Positions 1-7,820 of a DNA stretch of 64,000 bases are shown here, in pieces. The notes under the pieces were generated by a model that was not told where the DNA came from, did no database searches, and saw only the letters and a program-made list of their open reading frames with translations. The position numbers and the translations under genes were made by a program. Positions within the stretch are counted from its first letter, which is position 1, and each line of letters begins with the position of its first letter. The DNA is taken from NCBI RefSeq assembly GCF_030412015.1, contig NZ_JASNRD010000006.1:83235-147234 (forward strand), given 5' to 3'. The DNA is from Massilia sp. YIM B02763. GTDB taxonomy: Bacteria > Pseudomonadota > Gammaproteobacteria > Burkholderiales > Burkholderiaceae_D.

Positions 1-153
1 GACCGAGGTGCGCAGGCTTTGCGGCCAGGTGGCGGGCGGCCCGAGCGGCGTCGTGGACCAGTCCATCGCGCGGATCAGGGCGCCCATCTCGCCGCCGCCG
101 GCGAGCCAGCTCAGGTCGTCGTTCGGAGCGGAGGGCGAGTATGGAGGGGACAT
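1..153 (-). CDS. Sensor histidine kinase, N-terminal fragment (cut by window edge)
   Basis: The 51 codons from the ATG at 153 read towards position 1 and run off the window. The visible protein contains GEMGALIRAMDWSTTPLGPP followed by a WPQSLRT motif. This block is typical of the N-terminus of soluble PAS/GAF hybrid sensor histidine kinases, where it opens the first sensory domain. No kinase domain is visible, so the call rests on this block alone. The gene lies downstream of the cobalamin operon on the same strand, after a gap of about 130 bases with no clear terminator, and is probably a separate transcription unit. A role in cobalamin regulation is not suggested by the sequence. Confidence 0.6.
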   Translation of the reverse strand, partial: MSPPYSPSAPNDDLSWLAGGGEMGALIRAMDWSTTPLGPPATWPQSLRTSV

Positions 154-284
154 GGGTGCAATGGGTGACGGGACGTGGAGGCGCTCATTGATGACGAACG
201 CCACGATATTGTACGGCAGTTACGTGCCCGCAACCCATCCATTGGCGAACACGCCACACCCATTGGCGTACTTACCACATGGTG

Positions 285-647
285 TCAGTCCTCGCCGGCT
301 TGGTGGAACACCAGGTCCTCGACGCGCTTGCCATGGCACAGGTGGTCGTCGATGATGCGGTCCATGTTCTCCGGCGTGACGTTGTAGTACCAGGTGCCGT
401 CCGGCTGCACGCACACGATCGGACCGCCCTTGCACGCGGCGAAGCAGCTCACGCGGCTGCGCTTGACGCGCAGGTCGCCCGCGTTCAGGCCCGCCGCCTT
501 GAACTTGTCGCCCAGGCTGTCGAACAGGGCCTGCGATGCGCCGTCGGCGCTGCAGCGCGGTCCCGTGCACACCAGCAGGTGGCGACGGTAGCTGCCGATC
601 TTCGGCTTGACGACTTCCTTCGTCCTGTCCATGTCGTTGTCGCTCAT
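285..647 (-). CDS. (2Fe-2S) ferredoxin, thioredoxin-like type, last gene of the cobalamin operon
   Basis: A 120-residue protein with the four-cysteine pattern of thioredoxin-fold 2Fe-2S ferredoxins. The first pair is CTGPRC near residue 27 and the second is CFAAC near residue 68, followed by the usual glycine-proline and the VQPDGTWY strand. It should be a small cytoplasmic electron carrier. The start overlaps the cobJ stop by 4 bases, so it is translationally coupled to the corrin operon. A reductive partner role in ring synthesis (for example ring contraction or cobalt reduction) is inferred from position. The family is often found beside cob genes, but its exact substrate is not shown here. 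Confidence 0.85.
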   Translation of the reverse strand: MSDNDMDRTKEVVKPKIGSYRRHLLVCTGPRCSADGASQALFDSLGDKFKAAGLNAGDLRVKRSRVSCFAACKGGPIVCVQPDGTWYYNVTPENMDRIIDDHLCHGKRVEDLVFHQAGED

Positions 648-1645
648 CCTTCATTCTCCTCGGTGGCGGCGGCCGCCTCCTCTTCCCACGGCTCGTCCAG
701 CGTGGCCTGGATGTAGTCGGCCGGCAGGCGGTAGCGCGCCGCCAGCACGGCGATGTCGTCGCCGGCATCGTATTCCGCGCGCAGCGCATCGAGCCAGCCC
801 AGCAGGCCCGTCGACAGCGAACGGCCGGCGCGTTCGCCGTCGCGCGTCGTGCCGCCCTCCATGTCGTACTTGTTGGCGTAGCCGCGCGGCGTGACCATCA
901 GGCCATGCTTGACGAAGGTATTGCTGTTGCCGATCAGGACGGTGCTGAGCATGCCGATGTCGGCGTCGGCCATCGAATCCAATGTCGTAAACACGATGTT
1001 CTCGCGGCGGCGGTAGGCGCTCTTGACGATGGCGACGGGCGTATCGGGACGGCGGTGGCGCAGGAACAGGCGCTGGGCCTCGACGATCTGGCGCGTACGG
1101 CGCCCGCTCTTGGGGTTGTACAGGGCGACGACGAAGTCGGCCATCGCCACGGCATCCAGCCGGCGCGCGATGGTCGGCCAGGGCGTGAGCAGGTCGGACA
1201 GCGAGATCGCACAAAAGTCGTGCGTGAGCGGCGCGCCGACCAGCGCGGCGCAGCTGTTCAGCGCCGAGGCGCCGGGAACGATTTCGACCTGGACCGGGTC
1301 GTCCGGCGTCCAGCCGGACTGGAACAGCACCTCGTAGGTCGGGCCGGCCATGCCGTAGACGCCGGCGTCGCCCGAGGAGATCAGGGCCACCTTCTTGCCG
1401 GCCCTGGCCGCCTCCAGCGCGCTCACGGCGCGGTCCAGTTCTTCCGTCATCGACTTGCGGATGATCTCCTTGCCCTCGATGAGGTCGGCCACCAGCTTGA
1501 TGTAGGTGACGTAGCCGATCACGACGTCCGCTTCGGCGATGGCGGCGCGGGCGCGCTGCGTCATGTGGTCCACGCTGCCGGGGCCGATCCCCACCAGCAT
1601 GATCTTGCCGGCCGTGGGGGCCGGCGTAGCGAATTCTTCGTTCAT
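644..1645 (-). CDS. cobJ: Precorrin-3B / cobalt-factor III C17-methyltransferase, with C-terminal extension
   Basis: A SAM-dependent methyltransferase of the tetrapyrrole methylase family that methylates C17 with ring contraction. Visible family motifs are VGIGPGSVDHMT near residue 18, SSGDAGVYGMAG near residue 90, the VPGASALNSCAALVGAPLTHDFC segment around residue 123, and VALYNPKSG with VKSAYRR in the second lobe. At 333 residues it is about 80 longer than a usual CobJ/CbiH (roughly 240-255). The extra tail starts after TPRGYANKYDM and is acidic at its end. The start overlaps the cobE stop by 4 bases. With cbiD, cbiG and cbiX in the operon, the cobalt-containing substrate is the likelier one. 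Confidence 0.93.
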   Translation of the reverse strand: MNEEFATPAPTAGKIMLVGIGPGSVDHMTQRARAAIAEADVVIGYVTYIKLVADLIEGKEIIRKSMTEELDRAVSALEAARAGKKVALISSGDAGVYGMAGPTYEVLFQSGWTPDDPVQVEIVPGASALNSCAALVGAPLTHDFCAISLSDLLTPWPTIARRLDAVAMADFVVALYNPKSGRRTRQIVEAQRLFLRHRRPDTPVAIVKSAYRRRENIVFTTLDSMADADIGMLSTVLIGNSNTFVKHGLMVTPRGYANKYDMEGGTTRDGERAGRSLSTGLLGWLDALRAEYDAGDDIAVLAARYRLPADYIQATLDEPWEEEAAAATEENEG

Positions 1646-2046
1646 AGGGTTTTCCTTGCGATCGAGACGGTGGCATTGCGGCCATCGGCGCCCCGGTGTT
1701 TGTGTTTTTCGACGACCAGCGCGCTCATGGGCGCATCCGGCCCGGCGGCCAGCAGCGCCGCCGCTTCGCTGACGGACGGCGTGCCCGTGTAGCGCCGCAC
1801 CGTCTCGGACGGATTCGGCACCGGCACGGCCGCCAGTTCGTGCGCTTCGTAAAAATGCAGGGGCCAGCCCTGCTCCCGCGCCAGCGCCAGGAACGCGGCT
1901 TCGTCGCGCTTCAGGGCGATGCTGGCGGCGGCCGCGACCTGGTCCGGGCGTGCGCCCGCGGCGGCCAGCGCGGCCAGCACGGCGTCGCGCACCGTGTCCA
2001 GCAGGACGCCGCGGTCGCAGCCCAGGCCGACGGTGAACATGGTCAT
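1642..2046 (-). CDS. cobE: CbiG C-terminal domain protein (CobE)
   Basis: A 134-residue protein matching the CbiG_C/CobE domain. It begins MTMFTVGLGCDRG, followed by an IALKRDE segment, an FYEAHELAAVPVPNPSETV segment and VEKHKHRG near the end. In many bacteria this domain is the C-terminus of cobalt-precorrin-5A hydrolase CbiG; here it is a separate ORF. The ATG at 2046 overlaps the TGA of the preceding cbiG ORF (2043-2045), so the two halves are coupled by a 4-base overlap instead of fused. It probably works with the upstream protein in C2-fragment release during ring contraction. An upstream in-frame extension exists but lies inside cbiG and is rejected. Confidence 0.88.
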   Translation of the reverse strand: MTMFTVGLGCDRGVLLDTVRDAVLAALAAAGARPDQVAAAASIALKRDEAAFLALAREQGWPLHFYEAHELAAVPVPNPSETVRRYTGTPSVSEAAALLAAGPDAPMSALVVEKHKHRGADGRNATVSIARKTL

Positions 2047-2801
2047 GCGGCGGCGTCCTGCGGCGGGCGGTACACGACCAGGCGCTCCTTCAGCGCATCC
2101 CAGCGCTCCTGCGGCACGTCGGCATGCGTGACCCACAACACGGCGGCGTAACGGTCCAGCGGCACCTCGTCGAAGCGCGCGAAGCGATGGATGGTGTCGG
2201 GCAGCGGCGTCGGGCGGGTCCACCAGTCGGGGCTTCCCGCTTCCTGCACGAAGGCGATGGGTTCGCCGTTGACCACGTGGGCAGACACGCGCGTGATGTT
2301 GATCTTGGGCGCTTCCACGCGCCAGCCCAGGTGGCGTCCCAGGATGTCGACGGGGATCGTGCGGCCCACGTCGGACGCGGTGGTCAGCACGGGCGCGGCG
2401 CCCAGCAGGTCGGCCACGCGCTCGCTCCACTCGTTGGCGCCGCCCACGTGGCCCGACAGCACTGGGATCACGTACTGGCCGGCATCGTCCACGACGATCA
2501 CGCCCGGGTCCTCGTCCTTGCTGCGCAGGTGCGGCGCGATCAGGCGCACGACGGCGCCCAGCGAGACGAAGAACACGATCTGGTCGTAGCGTTCGAACAG
2601 GGGGCCGATTTCGTCGCGCAGCGCGCCGTCATAGGCGCGCACGGGGTTGGCCAGGCCGGCGAAGGCGGCCGCGAACTTGGCCGAGGTGCAGATATCGGCG
2701 TCCGGCAGGTCGGCGGCCAGGCGCGCGGCCTGGGCGGCACCATGCTTGGTGATCGCCACCAGGCAGAGGCGCGGCGTGGCGGGGTTGCTTGTTCCATCCA
2801 T
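2043..2801 (-). CDS. cbiG: Cobalt-precorrin-5A hydrolase, N-terminal and middle domains (CbiG)
   Basis: A 252-residue protein with the CbiG_N hallmarks VFFVSLGAVVRLIAPHL, DPGVIVVDDAG and VIPVLSGHVGGANE, followed by the CbiG middle domain (TTASDVGRTIPVDILGRHLGW). CbiG opens the delta-lactone of cobalt-precorrin-5A and releases acetaldehyde, a step specific to the cobalt-early pathway. The protein ends before the CbiG_C domain, which is encoded by the next, overlapping ORF. The start lies one base beyond the cobI stop codon (2803-2805, TAA), so the two genes are almost abutting. Confidence 0.92.
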   Translation of the reverse strand: MDGTSNPATPRLCLVAITKHGAAQAARLAADLPDADICTSAKFAAAFAGLANPVRAYDGALRDEIGPLFERYDQIVFFVSLGAVVRLIAPHLRSKDEDPGVIVVDDAGQYVIPVLSGHVGGANEWSERVADLLGAAPVLTTASDVGRTIPVDILGRHLGWRVEAPKINITRVSAHVVNGEPIAFVQEAGSPDWWTRPTPLPDTIHRFARFDEVPLDRYAAVLWVTHADVPQERWDALKERLVVYRPPQDAAA

Positions 2802-2802
2802 C

Positions 2803-3594
2803 TTATTCAGTCTCCATCGATAGGGGTTGCGGGCCGCTCTTCCTGAGGCAGCCCTTGATGCGTTCGCCGCGGATGCGGTGGGGATGCTTGACGATCAGCA
2901 GGGACAGGTAGCTGACCTTGGTGCCGCGCAGCGCCAGGATCTCGCCGGCCGAAAAGCGCCGCTCGTCCGGCGCGCCCACGCGTTCGATGAAGTGGGCGCC
3001 GGCCAGCAGGTCGCGCCGCTCCATCCAGTCGATCAGTTCGTCCAGGATCGGCTTCACCTTCATCAGCACCAGCATGTCGAAATCGGGCAGCAGGCGGTCG
3101 ACGGCGCTCACGCCATACGCGGCCGGCACGATGGCCACCGTGTCGTCCTGCTCGGAGAACGGCACCTCGACGGCGGCGCAGGCGGCCGTGAAGGCGTTCA
3201 CGCCGGCGACGATTTTTACCGCCACCGTGTCGTCGAGCGCGCGCACGGTACGCGCCAGGTGGCCGAAGGTGGCATAGGTGCTGGCGTCGCCCTCGACGAG
3301 GAACAGCACGTCGCGTCCCGCGCGCAGCCAGGGCAGCACCGTCTCGGCCGCCTTGAGCCAGGCGCGCGCCAGCTTCTCGCCGTCGTGCGTCATGGGGAAC
3401 AGCAGCAGCGCGTGCTCCTCCGGCGGCGCCAGCCCGGCGCGCTGCACGATGTCGAACGCATAGCTGGGCGTCTTGCCGCTGCGCGCCGGGTAGACCCAGA
3501 CGGTGTCGCGGCGCTGCAGGGCATCCCAGGCCGCGCGCGTGATCAGGCCGGGGTCGCCGGGGCCCAGCGAGATGCCCCACAGGGTGCCGCTCAT
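2803..3594 (-). CDS. cobI: Precorrin-2 / cobalt-factor II C20-methyltransferase
   Basis: A 263-residue tetrapyrrole methylase. MSGTLWGISLGPGDPGLIT is the classic N-terminal SAM-binding loop, followed by VEGDASTYATFGHLAR, IVAGVNAFTAACAAVEVPFSEQD and LVLMKVKP, which together are characteristic of CobI/CbiL. It methylates C20 of the early ring intermediate. The ATG at 3594 overlaps the TGA of cobL (3591-3593) in an ATGA junction. A longer open frame upstream covers cobL and is not used. Length is normal for the family. Confidence 0.93.
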   Translation of the reverse strand: MSGTLWGISLGPGDPGLITRAAWDALQRRDTVWVYPARSGKTPSYAFDIVQRAGLAPPEEHALLLFPMTHDGEKLARAWLKAAETVLPWLRAGRDVLFLVEGDASTYATFGHLARTVRALDDTVAVKIVAGVNAFTAACAAVEVPFSEQDDTVAIVPAAYGVSAVDRLLPDFDMLVLMKVKPILDELIDWMERRDLLAGAHFIERVGAPDERRFSAGEILALRGTKVSYLSLLIVKHPHRIRGERIKGCLRKSGPQPLSMETE

Positions 3595-4907
3595 GCCGAC
3601 GCCTCCGTACGGCGGGCGCAGACGATCCAGACGGGGTTCTCGGCCGCCATGCGGTGCATGTGCAGGATCGGCTTGCTGCGCGCCGCCTGCAGCTGAAGCA
3701 CGTCCCACGAAATACCCTCTCCTTCCAGCGACTGCAGCGTCGCCGTAGCCGTGGCCAGGTTTTCCAATGTGACGAAGTTCATCACGAGGGAGCCCCCCTG
3801 GCGCATGCGACGCAGGATGCCGGCGATCAGGCCAGCCAGTTCCCCGCCCGAGCCGCCGATGAAGACGGCGTCCGGGTCGGGCCAGGTGTCGAGTCCTTCC
3901 GGCGCCTTGCCGTGGAACAGGCTGTAGTTGGAGACCCCGAAGGCCGCGTGGTTCTGCCCCGCGATCGCGTGATCCGCCTCGTTCTTCTCGATGGCATACA
4001 CGTGGCCCTGGGAGCACAGGCGCGCCGCTTCCAGGCCGACGGAGCCGGAACCGGCGCCGATGTCCCAGACGACGCTGTCCGCCCGCAGCTGCAGGCGCGC
4101 CAGGCTGACGGCGCGCACTTCCTGCTTCGTGATCAAGCCCTTCTCGGGCTGGCGCTGCGCGAATTCCGCATCCGCCAGGCCGAAGCGCACGGGGCGCGGC
4201 GCGGCGGCCGTGCGCCACAGCAGCACGACGTTCAACGACGCGAAGCGCATGCCGGCCGCGTCGTGCGGGCTCAGTTCCGCCAGCACGCGTTCTTCCGGCT
4301 GCAGCAGGTTTTCCGCCACGGCCATGTGGAAATCGTCACCGAGGCCTTCCGCCACCAACAGGCGCGCGATGCGGTCCGGGCTGTTGTCCGGGCTGGTGAG
4401 CACCAGCAGGCGCGCGTTGGCGCGCACCGCCTGCGCCAGCGCATACAGGCCGTGCGACGGCAGGCTGCCGCGCGCCCACTCGCCGGCGTCGCGCGCGTGC
4501 ACCGAGACGATCCGTGCATCCTGCCACGCGAGGCCGATGCGGGCGCAGGCCAGCTGCAGCGTCGACAGGTTGGGCAGGATGTCGAGCGCCTGCACGCACA
4601 GGTGCTGGGCCAGGTACGGCGCGATGCCGTGGCACAGCGGGTCGCCGGTTGCCAGCACCACGCAGGACAGGTGGTCGGCGCGCGCGGCGCGCACCCAGTC
4701 CGGCACGGCCTTCAGCTGGCCCGTGAGGTCGTGGCGAACGGCGTCGGCCTTGAATTCGTGCTCGAACAGCGCCAGCGTGCGCGCGCCGCCGATCACCACG
4801 TCGGCGCTGCGCAGGTGGGCCAGCGCGGTGGCGCTCAAGCTGGCGACGCCGTCGTCGAGGACGCCGATCACGCGGCAGGGATTGGGGTCTTTGATGCTGG
4901 TATCCAT
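3591..4907 (-). CDS. cobL: Precorrin-6Y / cobalt-precorrin-7 C5,15-methyltransferase (decarboxylating), CbiE-CbiT fusion
   Basis: A 438-residue two-domain enzyme. The N-terminal half (about 1-210) is a CbiE-type tetrapyrrole methylase with GDPLCHGI, NLSTLQLACARIGLAW and VLTSPDNSPDRIARLL. The C-terminal half (about 245-438) is a CbiT-type class I methyltransferase with the glycine motif WDIGAGSGSVGLEAARL, an AIEKNE acidic end of strand 2, and FIGGSGGEL. It methylates C5 and C15 and decarboxylates the C12 acetate. The ATG at 4907 is two bases from the cbiD stop (4910-4912). The much longer open frame upstream is an antisense artefact over cbiD. Confidence 0.93.
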   Translation of the reverse strand: MDTSIKDPNPCRVIGVLDDGVASLSATALAHLRSADVVIGGARTLALFEHEFKADAVRHDLTGQLKAVPDWVRAARADHLSCVVLATGDPLCHGIAPYLAQHLCVQALDILPNLSTLQLACARIGLAWQDARIVSVHARDAGEWARGSLPSHGLYALAQAVRANARLLVLTSPDNSPDRIARLLVAEGLGDDFHMAVAENLLQPEERVLAELSPHDAAGMRFASLNVVLLWRTAAAPRPVRFGLADAEFAQRQPEKGLITKQEVRAVSLARLQLRADSVVWDIGAGSGSVGLEAARLCSQGHVYAIEKNEADHAIAGQNHAAFGVSNYSLFHGKAPEGLDTWPDPDAVFIGGSGGELAGLIAGILRRMRQGGSLVMNFVTLENLATATATLQSLEGEGISWDVLQLQAARSKPILHMHRMAAENPVWIVCARRTEASA

Positions 4908-4909
4908 GG

Positions 4910-6115
4910 TCAGTCCGGTGTGGGTTCTGTGTCGACGATGTGGTCGATGCCGATGCGGCGCGCGCCGGCCGGCCGCTCGCCGGGCAGCGCGGGCGCCGAC
5001 CACACGTCGGCCACTTGGTTGCCGCTGAAGTCGGTCACCAGTACGCGCAGCTGGAAGGCGCGGCCGTAGCGATCGGGCGCCGTCAGCGTGTCGATGGCGG
5101 CCTGCGCCAACTCTCGATGGAAGCTCTCCCCCAGGCCGCGCTCGACCATCAGCTCCGCGCCGAAGCGCGCCGTCTCGGCGGCGGCCATGGCTGCGCAATC
5201 CTCGGCGGAAGCGCCGATGCGGCGGCCGATCTCCGCCACCAGGTCCGTATCGACCTCGCTGCGGTTCGCGTGCGTGATCGTCTCGCCCTGGGCGATCTTG
5301 GTCAGCTTGCCCACCATGACGGCCAGCACGACGAGGCCGATGCCCTGCGCCACCGCCTCGTCCAGCGCATAACGCAGGAAGTCGCCCATCTGCACGAAGC
5401 AGGCGGACGGCAGCTCCGGACGCTCGGCGCGCAGCGTGGCGATGGCGAAGGTCTCGGTCCTGCCGCCCGTCGTCAGCGCGACGACGTCGTGGCCGGTGGT
5501 CGCCGCCACCTGCACGCCCTGCACGACGCTGGCGCGCCAGGCCGCCGTGGAATACGGCTTGACGATGCCCGTGGTGCCGAGGATGCTGATGCCGCCCAGG
5601 ATGCCCAGGCGCGCATTGGTCGTCTTCTTCGCCATCACCTGGCCGTCCGGCACGCTGATGGTCACTTCGATGCCGTGCCGGGCCAGCAGGTCGGGCGCGG
5701 CTTCGCGCAGGTTGTCGGCGATATTGCGGCGCGGGACCGGATTGATGGCCGGCCCGCCCACCTCCAGGCCCAGGCCCGGCATCGTCACCGTGCCGACGCC
5801 GTCGCCGGCGACATAGGCCACGGTGCCGGCCTGGCCCGGCAGCAGGCGCAAATCGACCGTCAGGTGGGCGCCATCGGTGCAGTCCGGATCGTCGCCGGCG
5901 AATTTCACGACCATCGCATGGGCGCGGCCGTCGTCGCTGCGGCCGTCGTGCACGGCGAAGCGCACCCGGCTGCCGTTGGGCAGCAGGCTTTCGATCTCGT
6001 CCGGCACCTGCCCGCCGGCCAGCCCCAGCACCGCCGCGCGCGCGGCCGCGGCGGCGCAGGCGCCGGTGGTGAAACCGGTGCGGGTGCCCCGTTCGGCAGC
6101 CGCCTTCTCCTTCAT
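4910..6115 (-). CDS. cbiD: Cobalt-precorrin-5B C1-methyltransferase
   Basis: A 401-residue CbiD. The hallmark RTGFTTGACAAAAA lies near residue 12, followed by VTMPGLGLEVGGPAINPVPR, VPDGQVMAKKTTNARLGI with GGISILGTTGIVKPYS, and MVGKLTKIAQG. CbiD methylates C1 in the cobalt-early route and has no counterpart in the oxygen-dependent pathway, so it is a key marker of pathway type here. The ATG at 6115 overlaps the cobH TGA (6112-6114). The open frame extends upstream through cobH but the internal start with family-typical N-terminus is clear. Confidence 0.94.
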   Translation of the reverse strand: MKEKAAAERGTRTGFTTGACAAAAARAAVLGLAGGQVPDEIESLLPNGSRVRFAVHDGRSDDGRAHAMVVKFAGDDPDCTDGAHLTVDLRLLPGQAGTVAYVAGDGVGTVTMPGLGLEVGGPAINPVPRRNIADNLREAAPDLLARHGIEVTISVPDGQVMAKKTTNARLGILGGISILGTTGIVKPYSTAAWRASVVQGVQVAATTGHDVVALTTGGRTETFAIATLRAERPELPSACFVQMGDFLRYALDEAVAQGIGLVVLAVMVGKLTKIAQGETITHANRSEVDTDLVAEIGRRIGASAEDCAAMAAAETARFGAELMVERGLGESFHRELAQAAIDTLTAPDRYGRAFQLRVLVTDFSGNQVADVWSAPALPGERPAGARRIGIDHIVDTEPTPD

Positions 6116-6795
6116 GGCTGCGCCGCCTTCTGGCGCGCTTCCGCCAGCGCCAGCAGCGCATGCAGCGCCGCCACCACCAGCGTCGAGCCGCCCTTGCGGC
6201 CGCGGATCACGATCCACGGCACCTCGTCCACCTCGGCCATCAAGTCCTTCGACTCGGCCGCCGACACGAAGCCGACCGGCATGCCGACCACCAGCGCGGG
6301 CCGCACGCCCTCCTCGCGCACCAGGCGCACCAGCTCGATCAGCGCCGTGGGCGCATTGCCGATGCCGACGATGGCGCCGTCCAGCAGTCCCAGGCGGTGC
6401 GCCTTGCGCATGGCCTGCACGGCGCGCGTGGTGTCCTCCGCCTTGGCCGTCTCGATCACGTCGGCATCGCTGATGAACTGGTAGGTCTTCATGCCGAAGT
6501 GCGCCAGGCGCGGCTGCGACAGGCCCGAGCAGATCATCTCGACGTCGGCCACGACCGGCGTGCCGCCGCCGGCCAGCATGGCGCGCACGCCCGCCTCGAC
6601 GGCATCGGGGTGGAAGGCCGTCAGGCCGTTGAAGTCGAAGTCCGCGTTCGCGTGGATCATGCGCCGCACGATCGGCCACTGGAGCGCGTCGTAGGCATGC
6701 TCGCCTACTTCGGCATCGATGATCGCGAAGCTGTCGTGCTCGATCGCCTGGCCGGCGCGGGTGAGCTGCTCGGTGACGGTGTTCACGGTGCTCAT
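6112..6795 (-). CDS. cobH: Precorrin-8X / cobalt-precorrin-8 methylmutase
   Basis: A 227-residue CobH/CbiC. It carries SFAIIDAEVG near residue 22, RRMIHANADFDF, ADVEMICSGL, GIGNAPTALIEL and GMPVGFVSAAESK, the blocks that line the active site of the methylmutase, including the conserved histidine in RRMIHA. It moves a methyl group from C11 to C12 to give hydrogenobyrinate or cobyrinate. The start overlaps the cbiX stop by 4 bases. Length matches the family. Confidence 0.94.
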   Translation of the reverse strand: MSTVNTVTEQLTRAGQAIEHDSFAIIDAEVGEHAYDALQWPIVRRMIHANADFDFNGLTAFHPDAVEAGVRAMLAGGGTPVVADVEMICSGLSQPRLAHFGMKTYQFISDADVIETAKAEDTTRAVQAMRKAHRLGLLDGAIVGIGNAPTALIELVRLVREEGVRPALVVGMPVGFVSAAESKDLMAEVDEVPWIVIRGRKGGSTLVVAALHALLALAEARQKAAQP

Positions 6796-7820
6796 ACGGG
6801 CTGGCCCTCGGCTTTCGCGTGGTCGTGGTCGTGGTCGTGGCCGTGCGCGTGCTCATGCCCATGCGGATGGTGATGCTCGTGGCCGTGCTCGTGATGGTGG
6901 TGCTCGTGGCCGTGGCCGTGCTCCGGACCGTGCGCATGGCCGTGGCCGTGCGTGTGCGCATGCGAGTGGCCGTGGCCCAGGTCGTGCGCGATTTCGCGGT
7001 AGCTGCAGCCATCGCATGGCAGGCGGCTGTCCGGCACGCCTTCGCGCAGGTCTTCCACGCGCTGGTCCATCAGCGCGAAGATCTCCTTCTCGAAGCCGAA
7101 GTGCTCGCTGCAGGCGAAGCGCACCTGCGGATACTGGCCGCGCAGGTGCTCGACCTGGCGGTGGATGCGCTGCATCAGCGTGCCCGTGTACAGGTAGTAG
7201 GGCAGCACGACGATCTGGCGCATGCCCAGCAGCACGTGGCGCTGCACGACCTTCTCCAGGCGCGGCCAGGTGATGCCCGTGAAGGCGAGATCGACCAGCT
7301 CGTGGTCGCCCTCTTCCAGCAGCCAGCGCGCCATCTTCGCCATTTCGCCGTTGGCGCCGCGGTCGGACGAGCCGCGGCCCAGCACCACGACGCCGGTGGT
7401 GGTGGGGTCCGGCATGTCCAGCGCGCCCATGGCCTTGCGCAGGCGGCGCTTCAGGATCGCCAGGATGGGATCGCAGGCGGTCAGGTGCGGCGCCAGCAGG
7501 ATCTCCGCTTGCGGACAGGCGGCGCGCGCACCTTCGACGGCTTCCGGGATCTCCATCTTGACGTGGCCGGCCGCGTTCAGGATCAGGGGCACCACGAGCA
7601 CGCGGCGCGAGGAACGGGCGGCGGCCAGCAGCGCGGCGTTCAGCTCTGGCGGCGCGAACTCGATGAAGCACAGCTCGATGCGCCAGTCGGGACGCAGCGC
7701 GCGCCACTGGGCGACGAAGTCGCGGATCTCCTGGTTGCCGGAATCCTCGCGCGAGCCGTGGCCGACGACGAGGATGGTGTCACCCGTAGGGACGGGGGCT
7801 GCTTGCATCATGATGTTCAT
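6792..7820 (-). CDS. cbiX: Sirohydrochlorin cobaltochelatase with long histidine-rich tail
   Basis: A 342-residue CbiX of the long type. The first lobe starts with ILVVGHGSREDSGNQEI and contains LVVPLILNAAGHVKMEIPEA; the second lobe repeats the fold with VVLGRGSSDRGANGEMAKMAR and VLPYYLYTGTLMQRIH. It inserts cobalt into sirohydrochlorin. After the second lobe comes a CDGC motif near residue 280, recalling the cysteine pair of Fe-S-containing long CbiX proteins. A tail of about 55 residues with 28 histidines follows, mostly in GH, EH, AH and DH steps. The tail probably binds or stores cobalt. The ATG at 7820 overlaps the cobM TGA. Confidence 0.92.
   Translation of the reverse strand: MNIMMQAAPVPTGDTILVVGHGSREDSGNQEIRDFVAQWRALRPDWRIELCFIEFAPPELNAALLAAARSSRRVLVVPLILNAAGHVKMEIPEAVEGARAACPQAEILLAPHLTACDPILAILKRRLRKAMGALDMPDPTTTGVVVLGRGSSDRGANGEMAKMARWLLEEGDHELVDLAFTGITWPRLEKVVQRHVLLGMRQIVVLPYYLYTGTLMQRIHRQVEHLRGQYPQVRFACSEHFGFEKEIFALMDQRVEDLREGVPDSRLPCDGCSYREIAHDLGHGHSHAHTHGHGHAHGPEHGHGHEHHHHEHGHEHHHPHGHEHAHGHDHDHDHAKAEGQPV
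6818..6978. repeat. Low-complexity DNA encoding the CbiX histidine tail
   Basis: The plus strand reads as short degenerate steps of GTGGTC, GTGGCC and GTGCTC over about 160 bases, including four tandem GGTCGT-type units at 6820-6840. On the minus strand this encodes alternating His-Gly, His-Glu and His-Asp codons of cbiX. The composition makes replication slippage likely, so the tail length may vary between strains. Confidence 0.75.
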
